Assembly: GCA_964505385.1 (NCBI GenBank) | Contig: CAZDIA010000002.1 | Span: 1-64,000 of the forward strand | Reading direction: 5' to 3' | DNA length: 64,000 bases | DNA from: SLJN01 sp964505385 | GTDB taxonomy: Bacteria > Bacteroidota > Rhodothermia > Balneolales > Natronogracilivirgulaceae | Shown here: positions 57,285 to 64,000 of the stretch, in pieces | How positions within the stretch are numbered: position 1 is the first letter of the stretch | Layout of the letters: each line of letters starts with the position of its first letter | Notes under the pieces: generated by a model | Database searches by the model: none | Seen by the model: only the letters and a program-made list of their open reading frames with translations | What the model was told of the DNA's origin: nothing | Translations under genes and position numbers: made by a program

Positions 57285-58418
57285 ATGAATGTTTATCTCG
57301 ATCATGCGGCTACAACGCCGATAGATCCGCAAGTAATCAGTCATATCAGCGGTTTGATGGAAGAGGTTTACGGCAATCCGTCCTCTATACACGGACCCGG
57401 CAGATTGGCGCGGCAGAAGTTGGAAGAAGCGCGAAAAACCATTGCCGAATCAATTGGCGCTAAACCTAAGGAAATTTGTTTTACTTCCGGTGGAACTGAG
57501 GCTGATAATATTGCTCTTATATCGGCAGTCCGGGTTCATGGTGTAAAAAATGTTTTGAGCTCCCCGATTGAACATCATGCAGTGCTGCATGCCCTGAGAC
57601 ATCTTGAAAACCAAAATGAAATAAATCTTCATTTTGCAGAGACGGATTCCAAAGGCCATATCGACCTGGATTTTCTGGAAGATTGGTTGAAAAAATATCC
57701 GGGGAGCCTGGTATCATTGATGCATGCTAATAATGAAATCGGTACCATCGAAGATTTGGAGAAGATCGGCAGTTTGTGTCATGAGCACGATGCATATTTT
57801 CATACTGACACGGTTCAAACTATTGGCTATTTTGACTTTAATTTAGCCGAACTCCCTGTGGATTTTCTTGCCGGCTCAGCGCATAAGTTTTATGGTCCCA
57901 AAGGAGCCGGTTTCTTATTTCATCGCAGCGGATGTGAGATCGATCCCATTTTTCATGGAGGGGGGCAGGAGAAACAGCGGCGCAGTGGTACCGAAAATCT
58001 ACATGGGATTTGTGGAATGATGAAGGCGATTGAGGTAATGGATGAGCAGAGAACTGAATTCGCGCCCCGGATGCAAAAACTTAAGCAATACTTCATCGAA
58101 ACGTTACAGTCAGAGATTCCGGAAATCGAATTTAACGGGGATCCCAAAGGTGAATCGCATTATACGGTTGTCAATGTGACGTTGCCGCACTTTCAGGGGC
58201 AGCCCCTGTTTTTTGCACATTTGGATCGGGCAGGCATCGCGGCATCGGGTGGCAGCGCCTGTTCAGGTGGCGGGAAATCGCATGTGATACAACATCTGCG
58301 TTTAGATAGTGATGCCGTGACGGTACGCTTTTCGATTGGCCGCCATACAACGGAAGATGAAATAGATTATACGGTTCACAAAGTTAAAGAAATCATCGGA
58401 GCGGAAGAACTTGTTTGA
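57285..58418 (+). CDS. Cysteine desulfurase (NifS/IscS-like)
   Basis: 377 residues. YLDHAATTP at the start, Lys201 in SAHKFYGPKG (PLP lysine) and Cys326 in GSACSGGG (persulfide cysteine) are decisive. The short loop around the Cys suggests the IscS/NifS (group I) rather than SufS form. It converts cysteine to alanine plus a persulfide for Fe-S clusters or thiolation. No IscU or other Fe-S assembly gene is near. The stop codon is the first unit of a heptamer array. Confidence 0.93.
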   Translation: MNVYLDHAATTPIDPQVISHISGLMEEVYGNPSSIHGPGRLARQKLEEARKTIAESIGAKPKEICFTSGGTEADNIALISAVRVHGVKNVLSSPIEHHAVLHALRHLENQNEINLHFAETDSKGHIDLDFLEDWLKKYPGSLVSLMHANNEIGTIEDLEKIGSLCHEHDAYFHTDTVQTIGYFDFNLAELPVDFLAGSAHKFYGPKGAGFLFHRSGCEIDPIFHGGGQEKQRRSGTENLHGICGMMKAIEVMDEQRTEFAPRMQKLKQYFIETLQSEIPEIEFNGDPKGESHYTVVNVTLPHFQGQPLFFAHLDRAGIAASGGSACSGGGKSHVIQHLRLDSDAVTVRFSIGRHTTEDEIDYTVHKVKEIIGAEELV

Positions 58419-58483
58419 CGTTTGAGGTTTGAGGTTTGAGGTTTGATGTTACTGACAAACGTCAAACATCAAACATCAAACGA
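58413..58483. repeat. Inverted heptamer array (GTTTGAG / CAAACAT)
   Basis: Left arm: gtttgac, gtttgag x3, gtttgat (58413-58447). Right arm: caaacgt, caaacat x2, caaacga (58456-58483). Complementary, so it may form a hairpin. The desulfurase stop (58416-58418) lies inside the first unit. Between convergent genes, so it could be a terminator. Confidence 0.82.
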
Positions 58484-58560
58484 CGATAACCCGATTGCAA
58501 GCTGTAACTTACATAGCAACTACAATCACAGATTGAGGGCAAAATAAAGTTTTAAAAAAA

Positions 58561-59118
58561 TCACAGCGCATCATCTTCATCCTCGCCTATACGCTCCATA
58601 TTGTAGGTGTCGAACATCAAGGAGGCGGTTTGCCTGATATCTGTCACTTCTCTCAATTTCGTCAATGATGTCTCAAGTTGCCTTGTCACAACGATGTTGA
58701 GTGACTCAAGAAATTTAATGGCGATCCTCGGATGGCGATCCCGAAGTGTTTCAAAATCTGAATTAAAAAAGCCGTAAACACGGGTATCGGTCATACATTG
58801 TGCCGTTGACATGCGCCTCACGTCATACCCGACACTGAAAGCGCCGAAACTTTCGGGTGGTTCAACTTCAATTACAGGAACATCCGGTTCTTCTTCAGAG
58901 CTTCCCGCAATGAGTTTGATACGGCCTTTTTCCAGAATATACATGCCGGTCGCGGGATCACCCCGGTGATAGATAAACTCTTCCGGACGGTAATTCCGCA
59001 CATGACAAAGCTGAACAAACTCATAGCGCTCAATAGGTGATAACCTTTTCAAAAACTGAGATTTTGAGATTATGTTAAATTGGGAATTCAGATTTTTCAT
59101 CCGGAATGATTTCAACAT
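58561..59118 (-). CDS. Crp/Fnr-like cyclic nucleotide-binding protein without HTH
   Basis: 185 residues (Met7 at 59100 is an alternative start). A cNMP-binding beta-roll (about 20-130) with RGDPATGMYILEKGRIKLI-type strands is followed by a long helix (about 138-165). The protein ends ~20 residues later, where Crp would have its HTH domain. The phosphate-binding cassette reads SFGAF...RRMSTA: the Glu usual in Crp (FGE) is Ala, so cAMP binding is doubtful. It starts 26 bases after the Omp85 stop on the same strand. Confidence 0.8.
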   Translation of the reverse strand: MLKSFRMKNLNSQFNIISKSQFLKRLSPIERYEFVQLCHVRNYRPEEFIYHRGDPATGMYILEKGRIKLIAGSSEEEPDVPVIEVEPPESFGAFSVGYDVRRMSTAQCMTDTRVYGFFNSDFETLRDRHPRIAIKFLESLNIVVTRQLETSLTKLREVTDIRQTASLMFDTYNMERIGEDEDDAL

Positions 59119-59144
59119 AGTTATGATTCTGAAAGATTTTTTGA

Positions 59145-61481
59145 TTAAAATGAATGTCCGATACCGAAATGGAGGAAAGGGGTGTCATCCTGTAGCCATC
59201 CATCCTGAAGATCGTGAATGCGGTAAGCCATATCAATCCGAAAAACAACATATTCCCAATCCAGCCGGAGGCCGAAACCACCGCCAACCGCAATCTGGTT
59301 ATAAAATTCATCAAACCGGAAATTGCCTCCATCAGCATCGGTTCGCGGACCGAACCAGGTGTTGCCAAAATCCGAAAATAAAGCTAAACCCCAGTCGGTT
59401 GACAGAAATTGCTGCAGAAAGATGTGGCGGTATTCAAGAAAACCGGCAAGTTTGATGTCACCACCGTTAAACGGCACATCCTCATCCGGATCCAGATCGC
59501 CGGGACCGAGAGTGAAAGCGGACCAGCCTCGTATATCATTGCTGCCACCTGCAAAAAGCCGGCGATTCAGCGGTATTTGCGGATTTACACCAAATGGGTG
59601 TGCAACCCCGGCAAATCCGCGCCAGGCGAAAACACCGTTATCAAACACTTCATTGTAGCTTCTGACGTCCAGGGTTGCCTTTACGAACTGGCTGTAGCTC
59701 AATTCGCTTCCGCTAAAATATAGGGCGGGAATAGTTCCTGAGAGATCACCCGGATCAAAAATATAGCGATCGAAAAGCCAGGGGATATTACCGCCGAATT
59801 CGACGGCGCCTTCGCGGAAAAAACCGTAATCACGCTGGATCGGATCGGTGTCGATATTGCGCAGGGTATATCTGATAACGGAGTTAAACTGTGGATTAAA
59901 GTCATCAAGAATTCGTTCTCTTTGGATAGGGTCGGGCACCCGCTCTTCGAGATCTTCCACAAATGCCGGATTAGCCTCTGCATCAATCCAGTCGAGTTCC
60001 AGAATATTGAGCTGGCTGGACCATCTGCTGTTGTGGAAGACTTCAAAACTGTTGCTGAAACGAAGATTGGCGTTAATATCGAAATTTTGTTGGCGTACCT
60101 GCGAAAGGGAAAGCGTGTAACTTGTACGGGCATTGTAAAAACCGGGGCGGTTATTCAGCCAGAAGAACGGAGCGTTAAGCCGGGGTACGGAGTATTCCGG
60201 AGTAACTTCAAGGCTGCGTAAAAAACGCTGATCACCGGCAAGGGTACCGGTATCACCGACGTATTCGAAACTACCCCGAAAGCTGATATCAAAAGTTTCG
60301 GAGCCGCGGAATATGTTGTTGTTCAGATAACTGACTCCGGCACCGGCACCAAAACCGGCACGCTGCATGCCAAAAAGATCCCCTCGAATTCGGTGCCGCG
60401 GCATGGTTTGAAGATCTAAGGAAACCGGCAGATGTTCTCTGGAATAATCAGGAGCGCCTCCATCTTCACTTAAACTATACTGCCTTACCGTCATCATATC
60501 AAGCCTTTGATATTGGTTAACCGTCTGGGTCAGTAATTCGTGATTGTATTGTTCGCCGGGTTTGAACAAAATATGCTCCAGGATAGGCCCGGTGCGAATC
60601 TGGCTTTCAACCTCCCTTTTAAGAAAAATATTAAATCCATCAAGAGTATGCTGCGGCTCGTTGTATTCATCCTCTAATATCTCTTCGCTTTCGCCCTCCT
60701 GCGGACCTCTAACATCGATATGCAAGTCACCGAATTTAAAAACCTTACCCGGATTAATTCTGTACATGATGTCCAGATCCACATCATAATCACTTTCCTT
60801 CTTTACAACGATCATGACAGAATCCCGCTGGACGGATGCGTGACCTTGATTGCGGAGGAAATCAATAACTCTTCGTCTTTCCTTAACCAGGTTATCGAAA
60901 GTAAACGGGAGTTTGGCGCTGTAGGTGGTATCGTCTTGAGCGGAACCGATTAAATCACTTTCATCGAAAAAACTTTTTCTGATACCGGATGAATCGAAGT
61001 CCGGCAATCCACTGTATGTGATAGAGTTAATAGATGCGCGCGGCCCTTCCTCGATGACAAATGAAACCTCCACGCGGTCACGGTTGTATTCTACGGTTAG
61101 GGTATCTACTTCGGTTTGTAGATAACCGTGACTTTCGTAGTAATTGACAATTCGGTCAATGTCGCGGCCTAATTCTTCTTTATCAAGAAATGCCGGTTCT
61201 TCTCCAAAGCGTCCGCCGGAGACTCTGTACATACCATACCACAAAGTTGCGCCGGGAATCCCCAGAAAACGGCGGTTGGTTTCGGTTCTGATTACCGTAT
61301 GAAGCTCTCCTGTTGAAAGATTGTCATTGCCGACAAAACGGATGTGCCGAACAATTTTATCCCCTTCATCATTTGAAGCTTCTTCCTCGTTATCGATTGC
61401 AAGAGAGATTCCCGGTAAAAAAAGCCCTGCAAGTAGCGATAGAAAAATTAACTTCAGAGGAAAAAAAGCCGGCCGGTTCAA
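59145..61481 (-). CDS. Omp85-superfamily (TamA/BamA-like) outer-membrane protein
   Basis: 778 residues. Signal peptide ends SLA. Three POTRA-like repeats (about 40-335) precede a 16-strand barrel. The lid motif RRLFAGGSNDIRGW near 650 (RGF/RGW type) and the C-terminal Phe are diagnostic. Members fold or export outer-membrane proteins. Downstream lies the Crp-like gene and upstream DUF2795, all on the minus strand. Confidence 0.92.
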   Translation of the reverse strand: MNRPAFFPLKLIFLSLLAGLFLPGISLAIDNEEEASNDEGDKIVRHIRFVGNDNLSTGELHTVIRTETNRRFLGIPGATLWYGMYRVSGGRFGEEPAFLDKEELGRDIDRIVNYYESHGYLQTEVDTLTVEYNRDRVEVSFVIEEGPRASINSITYSGLPDFDSSGIRKSFFDESDLIGSAQDDTTYSAKLPFTFDNLVKERRRVIDFLRNQGHASVQRDSVMIVVKKESDYDVDLDIMYRINPGKVFKFGDLHIDVRGPQEGESEEILEDEYNEPQHTLDGFNIFLKREVESQIRTGPILEHILFKPGEQYNHELLTQTVNQYQRLDMMTVRQYSLSEDGGAPDYSREHLPVSLDLQTMPRHRIRGDLFGMQRAGFGAGAGVSYLNNNIFRGSETFDISFRGSFEYVGDTGTLAGDQRFLRSLEVTPEYSVPRLNAPFFWLNNRPGFYNARTSYTLSLSQVRQQNFDINANLRFSNSFEVFHNSRWSSQLNILELDWIDAEANPAFVEDLEERVPDPIQRERILDDFNPQFNSVIRYTLRNIDTDPIQRDYGFFREGAVEFGGNIPWLFDRYIFDPGDLSGTIPALYFSGSELSYSQFVKATLDVRSYNEVFDNGVFAWRGFAGVAHPFGVNPQIPLNRRLFAGGSNDIRGWSAFTLGPGDLDPDEDVPFNGGDIKLAGFLEYRHIFLQQFLSTDWGLALFSDFGNTWFGPRTDADGGNFRFDEFYNQIAVGGGFGLRLDWEYVVFRIDMAYRIHDLQDGWLQDDTPFLHFGIGHSF

Positions 61482-61570
61482 GCGACTAAAGATTATAATG
61501 TTGGAAACAAAAAGTGGAGGAGCATCAGCACCCTACACCCGACTAATCTAAAATACGAAATTTCTGTGGA

Positions 61571-61822
61571 TTACACATCGTCGTAATCGAATCCCTCATC
61601 CTCTTCACCGTGAAAGAAATCCTCTTTCATGATATAGTCGGGCCAGATTTCTTCTATACTCTCATATGGTGTTTCGTCTTCTTCGTCAAGTTCGTATAGA
61701 TTATCGATAACTTGCTGTGGACACCCATTACGTTCCGCCCACTCTATAAGTTCCTGTCGCGTTGCAGGCCAGGGAGCGTCTTCCAGTGTTGCTGCTAATT
61801 CAACCGTCCAAATCATAAGCAA
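61571..61822 (-). CDS. DUF2795-type small protein
   Basis: 83 residues. An acidic protein with WTVELAATLEDAPWPATRQELIEWAERNG at the start, matching DUF2795, and a C-terminal run of Asp/Glu. Met3 may be the true start. Its function is unknown. 89 bases upstream of the Omp85 gene, perhaps co-transcribed. Confidence 0.8.
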   Translation of the reverse strand: MLMIWTVELAATLEDAPWPATRQELIEWAERNGCPQQVIDNLYELDEEDETPYESIEEIWPDYIMKEDFFHGEEDEGFDYDDV

Positions 61823-62002
61823 ATTAAATTTTTGAGAGTGATGATTTTATGATTGTTTGCAGGGTAATAAATCATCTTTTTTTAGAATTTCAAGGCCGTA
61901 ACGAGGCGACAAATATTTAATTTTACCCGTTACGGTGATGAATAAAATGTTTTGTATCTTACGTTACTACGTTAAACCGCAATTAAAAAAAATAATTATT
62001 CC

Positions 62003-62314
62003 ATGCAAGGTTTATTTTTAATTGGTATCCCAGGCGGCCCGGAATGGATTATCATCGTTCTGGTGATTCTATTATTATTCGGAGCCAAAAAGATTCCTGA
62101 ACTGGCAAGAGGTATCGGACAGGGAATTAATGAATTCCGTAAAGCATCCGACGACATCCAGCAGGAAATTGAAAAAGGCCAGAAGGAAGGCAAAGATGCC
62201 GGCTCTTCCCAAAAGAAAGAGTCTAAGAAGGAAGAGACTAAAAAGGAAGAGGAGTCGACATCCGAACCGGATTCCAATGAGCCTCCGGAAGAAACAAAGC
62301 AATCATCCAATTAA
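62003..62314 (+). CDS. tatA: Twin-arginine translocase subunit TatA/TatE
   Basis: 103 residues. N-terminal membrane helix (about 13-27), then FGAKKIPELARGIGQGINEFRKA: the FG hinge and amphipathic helix typical of TatA. The tail is highly charged. TatA forms the pore for folded proteins. It is 11 bases upstream of gatA, likely co-transcribed. Confidence 0.93.
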   Translation: MQGLFLIGIPGGPEWIIIVLVILLLFGAKKIPELARGIGQGINEFRKASDDIQQEIEKGQKEGKDAGSSQKKESKKEETKKEEESTSEPDSNEPPEETKQSSN

Positions 62315-62325
62315 AATCACAGGTT

Positions 62326-63855
62326 TTGTCCCGCCCGGAAATACGAACTGATTATCAACGCCTTAGTGAAGGAACCTCTCTTATAGATCTGGCTGAAGAA
62401 TACATCAGCCGGATCGAAGAAAAAAACGATACCATAAATGCAGTTGTCTCCACCCGGTTTGATGATGCGCGCAAACGAGCCGGGGAAATCCAGAAGAAGG
62501 TGGATAACGGAACGGCCGGTCCACTTGCAGGCACCATCGTCGGAGTAAAAGACGTCATTTGCGAAAAAGGACAGAAAGTGACGTGTGGGTCCCGAATGCT
62601 ACAGGATTTTGAAAGCATTTACACAGCAACCGTAGTTCAGCGGCTCATTGATGATGATGCCCTGATCATTGGCCGGCTTAATAATGATGAATTTGCGATG
62701 GGTTCATCAACGGAGAATACCATTCATCAGCCTACAAAAAATCCTGTGGATACATCCCGTGTACCCGGCGGATCATCCGGCGGCAGTGCGGCAGCGGTTG
62801 CAGCTGATATGAGCAACTCCGCTCTGGGCACGGATACCGGAGGATCAATCCGACAGCCGGCATCCTATTGTGGTGTGGTGGGGCTAAAACCTTCCTATGG
62901 AAGAGTTTCCCGCTACGGGCTGGTTGCTTATGCTTCATCATTTGACTGTATCGGTCCGCTCACCAACTCGGTTTTTGATTCAGCCCTGTTGCTGAATTCC
63001 ATAGCCGGGCGCGATCCGAACGACAGCACTACGGCTGATGTAAAGGTTCCCGATTATACAAAGAAGGCTCAATCACCCGAATCAAAAATAAAAATCGGGG
63101 TTCCGGCAGAATACTTTGGCGATGGACTTGATGATGAAGTCCGAACCAGAATTGAAGATGTACTTGGCAATTTGGAAAAAGAAGGCGCGGAATTGGTTGA
63201 AATCAACCTGCCGAATCTTAAGTATGCTATTGCCACGTATTATATTTTGGCTACTGCCGAAGCATCCAGCAACCTGGCGCGATATGACGGCGTGAGATAT
63301 GGGCACAGAGCAGATTTTAAAAAGGTGCAGGAGCAGCTCAATGTCGAAGAAAAAGAGCTCAAAAACCGGATAAAAGATAGCAATGGTGACGAAAAAGCAG
63401 CTCTTGAAGAAGAGCTGGAACGTATCGACTCACCATTAGCCCGGCTTTACAAACAGAGCCGGAATGAAGGTTTTGGGACCGAGGTAAAGCGACGCATAAT
63501 GCTTGGCACTTACGTGTTAAGTGCCGGATATTATGATGCGTATTATGGCAAGGCTCAGCGTGTTCGCCGATTAATCCGCGGAGATTTCACGGATGCGTTT
63601 AAAAATGTGGATGTGATTGCATCGCCTACCGCTCCAACGCCCGCATTCAAAATCGGTGAAAACCAGGATGATCCCGTGAGGATGTATCTCAATGACATTT
63701 ATACCATCTCTGCAAATCTTGCGGGTATCTGTGGATTAAATGTGCCTGTGGGGCAAAATTCCGAAGGGCTGCCGATTGGCATGCAGTTTATGGCCGGCGC
63801 TTTTGAGGAGCCTAAACTTATCAATGCAGGCGCGCTTACTGAACGGATATTTTAA
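62326..63855 (+). CDS. gatA: Asp-tRNA(Asn)/Glu-tRNA(Gln) amidotransferase subunit A
   Basis: 509 residues from a TTG start, 11 bases after tatA. Amidase signature: Lys75 in GVKDV, Ser150 in GGSSGGS and Ser174 in TGGSIRQPAS form the Ser-cisSer-Lys triad (spacing matches the known GatA of Staphylococcus). It supplies ammonia to convert mischarged Glu-tRNA(Gln) or Asp-tRNA(Asn). gatB and gatC are not in this window. Confidence 0.95.
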   Translation: MSRPEIRTDYQRLSEGTSLIDLAEEYISRIEEKNDTINAVVSTRFDDARKRAGEIQKKVDNGTAGPLAGTIVGVKDVICEKGQKVTCGSRMLQDFESIYTATVVQRLIDDDALIIGRLNNDEFAMGSSTENTIHQPTKNPVDTSRVPGGSSGGSAAAVAADMSNSALGTDTGGSIRQPASYCGVVGLKPSYGRVSRYGLVAYASSFDCIGPLTNSVFDSALLLNSIAGRDPNDSTTADVKVPDYTKKAQSPESKIKIGVPAEYFGDGLDDEVRTRIEDVLGNLEKEGAELVEINLPNLKYAIATYYILATAEASSNLARYDGVRYGHRADFKKVQEQLNVEEKELKNRIKDSNGDEKAALEEELERIDSPLARLYKQSRNEGFGTEVKRRIMLGTYVLSAGYYDAYYGKAQRVRRLIRGDFTDAFKNVDVIASPTAPTPAFKIGENQDDPVRMYLNDIYTISANLAGICGLNVPVGQNSEGLPIGMQFMAGAFEEPKLINAGALTERIF

Positions 63856-63857
63856 AT

Positions 63858-63883
63858 CTGACAGCGTCCGAAGGACCTGTCAG
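63858..63883. terminator. Hairpin directly after gatA
   Basis: Outer arms ctgacag / ctgtcag and inner gtcc / ggac around a gaa loop. No T-run follows, so it may be an mRNA stabiliser or a repeat component rather than a true terminator. Confidence 0.5.
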
Positions 63884-63885
63884 CA

Positions 63886-64000
63886 TTTGAAGAGGTAAAG
63901 ATGAAAAGAGGTAAAGATATTAAGAAGTAAAGATTGAAAGAAATATATCCGGGGTGAGTACAGGCCTCTTGACCTCTTCACATCTTGACTTCTTTACCTA
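63886..64000. repeat. Inverted octamer-array element, copy D (cut by window end)
   Basis: Left arm of gaggtaaag / gaagtaaag units (63890-63940) and right arm of cctcttgacctcttc / cttctttacc units (63964-64000). The core between them is not like copies A and B. Confidence 0.75.

Overview
The window looks like a draft-assembly scaffold from a salt-adapted member of the Bacteroidota/Rhodothermota lineage, most like Balneolaceae (inference). The signs are: acidic secreted proteins; type IX secretion C-terminal sorting domains of the NYPNPFNP kind; a SusC-type TonB receptor with a CarboxypepD_reg domain; PorV-like proteins; AT-rich leaders with few strong Shine-Dalgarno sites; and -7 boxes of the TAnnTTTG type. 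Two 100-N gaps lie in the first gene, and one of them is an assembly artefact (55 identical bases on both sides). No tRNA, rRNA, CRISPR array, transposase or phage gene was seen.

Layout. 0.2-3.2 kb: a gapped, secreted phospholipase-D-fold protein with a sorting domain. 3.7-15.6 kb: a six-gene co-directional surface locus (secreted FN3 protein, secreted OB-fold/Ig protein, lipoprotein, TonB receptor, PorV/PorQ-like barrel, NHL lipoprotein) with no SusD. 15.8-17.9 kb: an overlapping LuxE-like/LuxC-like pair for acyl activation and reduction. 18-19.8 kb: a NodIJ-type ABC exporter on the minus strand. 20-25 kb: a SppA protease with a beta-strand-rich N-terminal extension, a pilin-like small protein and an M28 lipoprotein peptidase. 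25.6-36.4 kb: housekeeping and metabolic genes (aldo/keto reductase, two ABC-F proteins, a sugar-type aminotransferase, kbl and tdh for threonine breakdown, radA, rpsU). 36.4-38.2 kb: an ankyrin protein and an AP2-like protein in AT-rich DNA. 38.2-46.6 kb: proteolysis genes (HExxH lipoprotein, S9 peptidase) plus an intact amidohydrolase next to a metal-site-less paralogue, with a J-domain membrane protein between. 46.6-47.3 kb: a repeat island with a decayed DUF559 gene. 47.3-64 kb: an amidinotransferase-fold enzyme, a CxxS thioredoxin lipid/envelope protein, an Smr protein, a nitroreductase, a K+ channel with RCK domains, a second S9 peptidase, a BaiN/HI0933 flavoprotein, a cysteine desulfurase, an Omp85 protein followed by a Crp-like protein without HTH, DUF2795, tatA and gatA.

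The genes suggest a heterotroph that feeds on protein: five predicted peptidases, a threonine-to-glycine route and an elaborate outer membrane. The least explained material is non-coding. At least six intergenic elements are built from inverted arrays of degenerate 7-9-mers, and two of these share a conserved core. There are also two other dispersed palindromic repeat families, one copy of which carries a smaller nested insertion.
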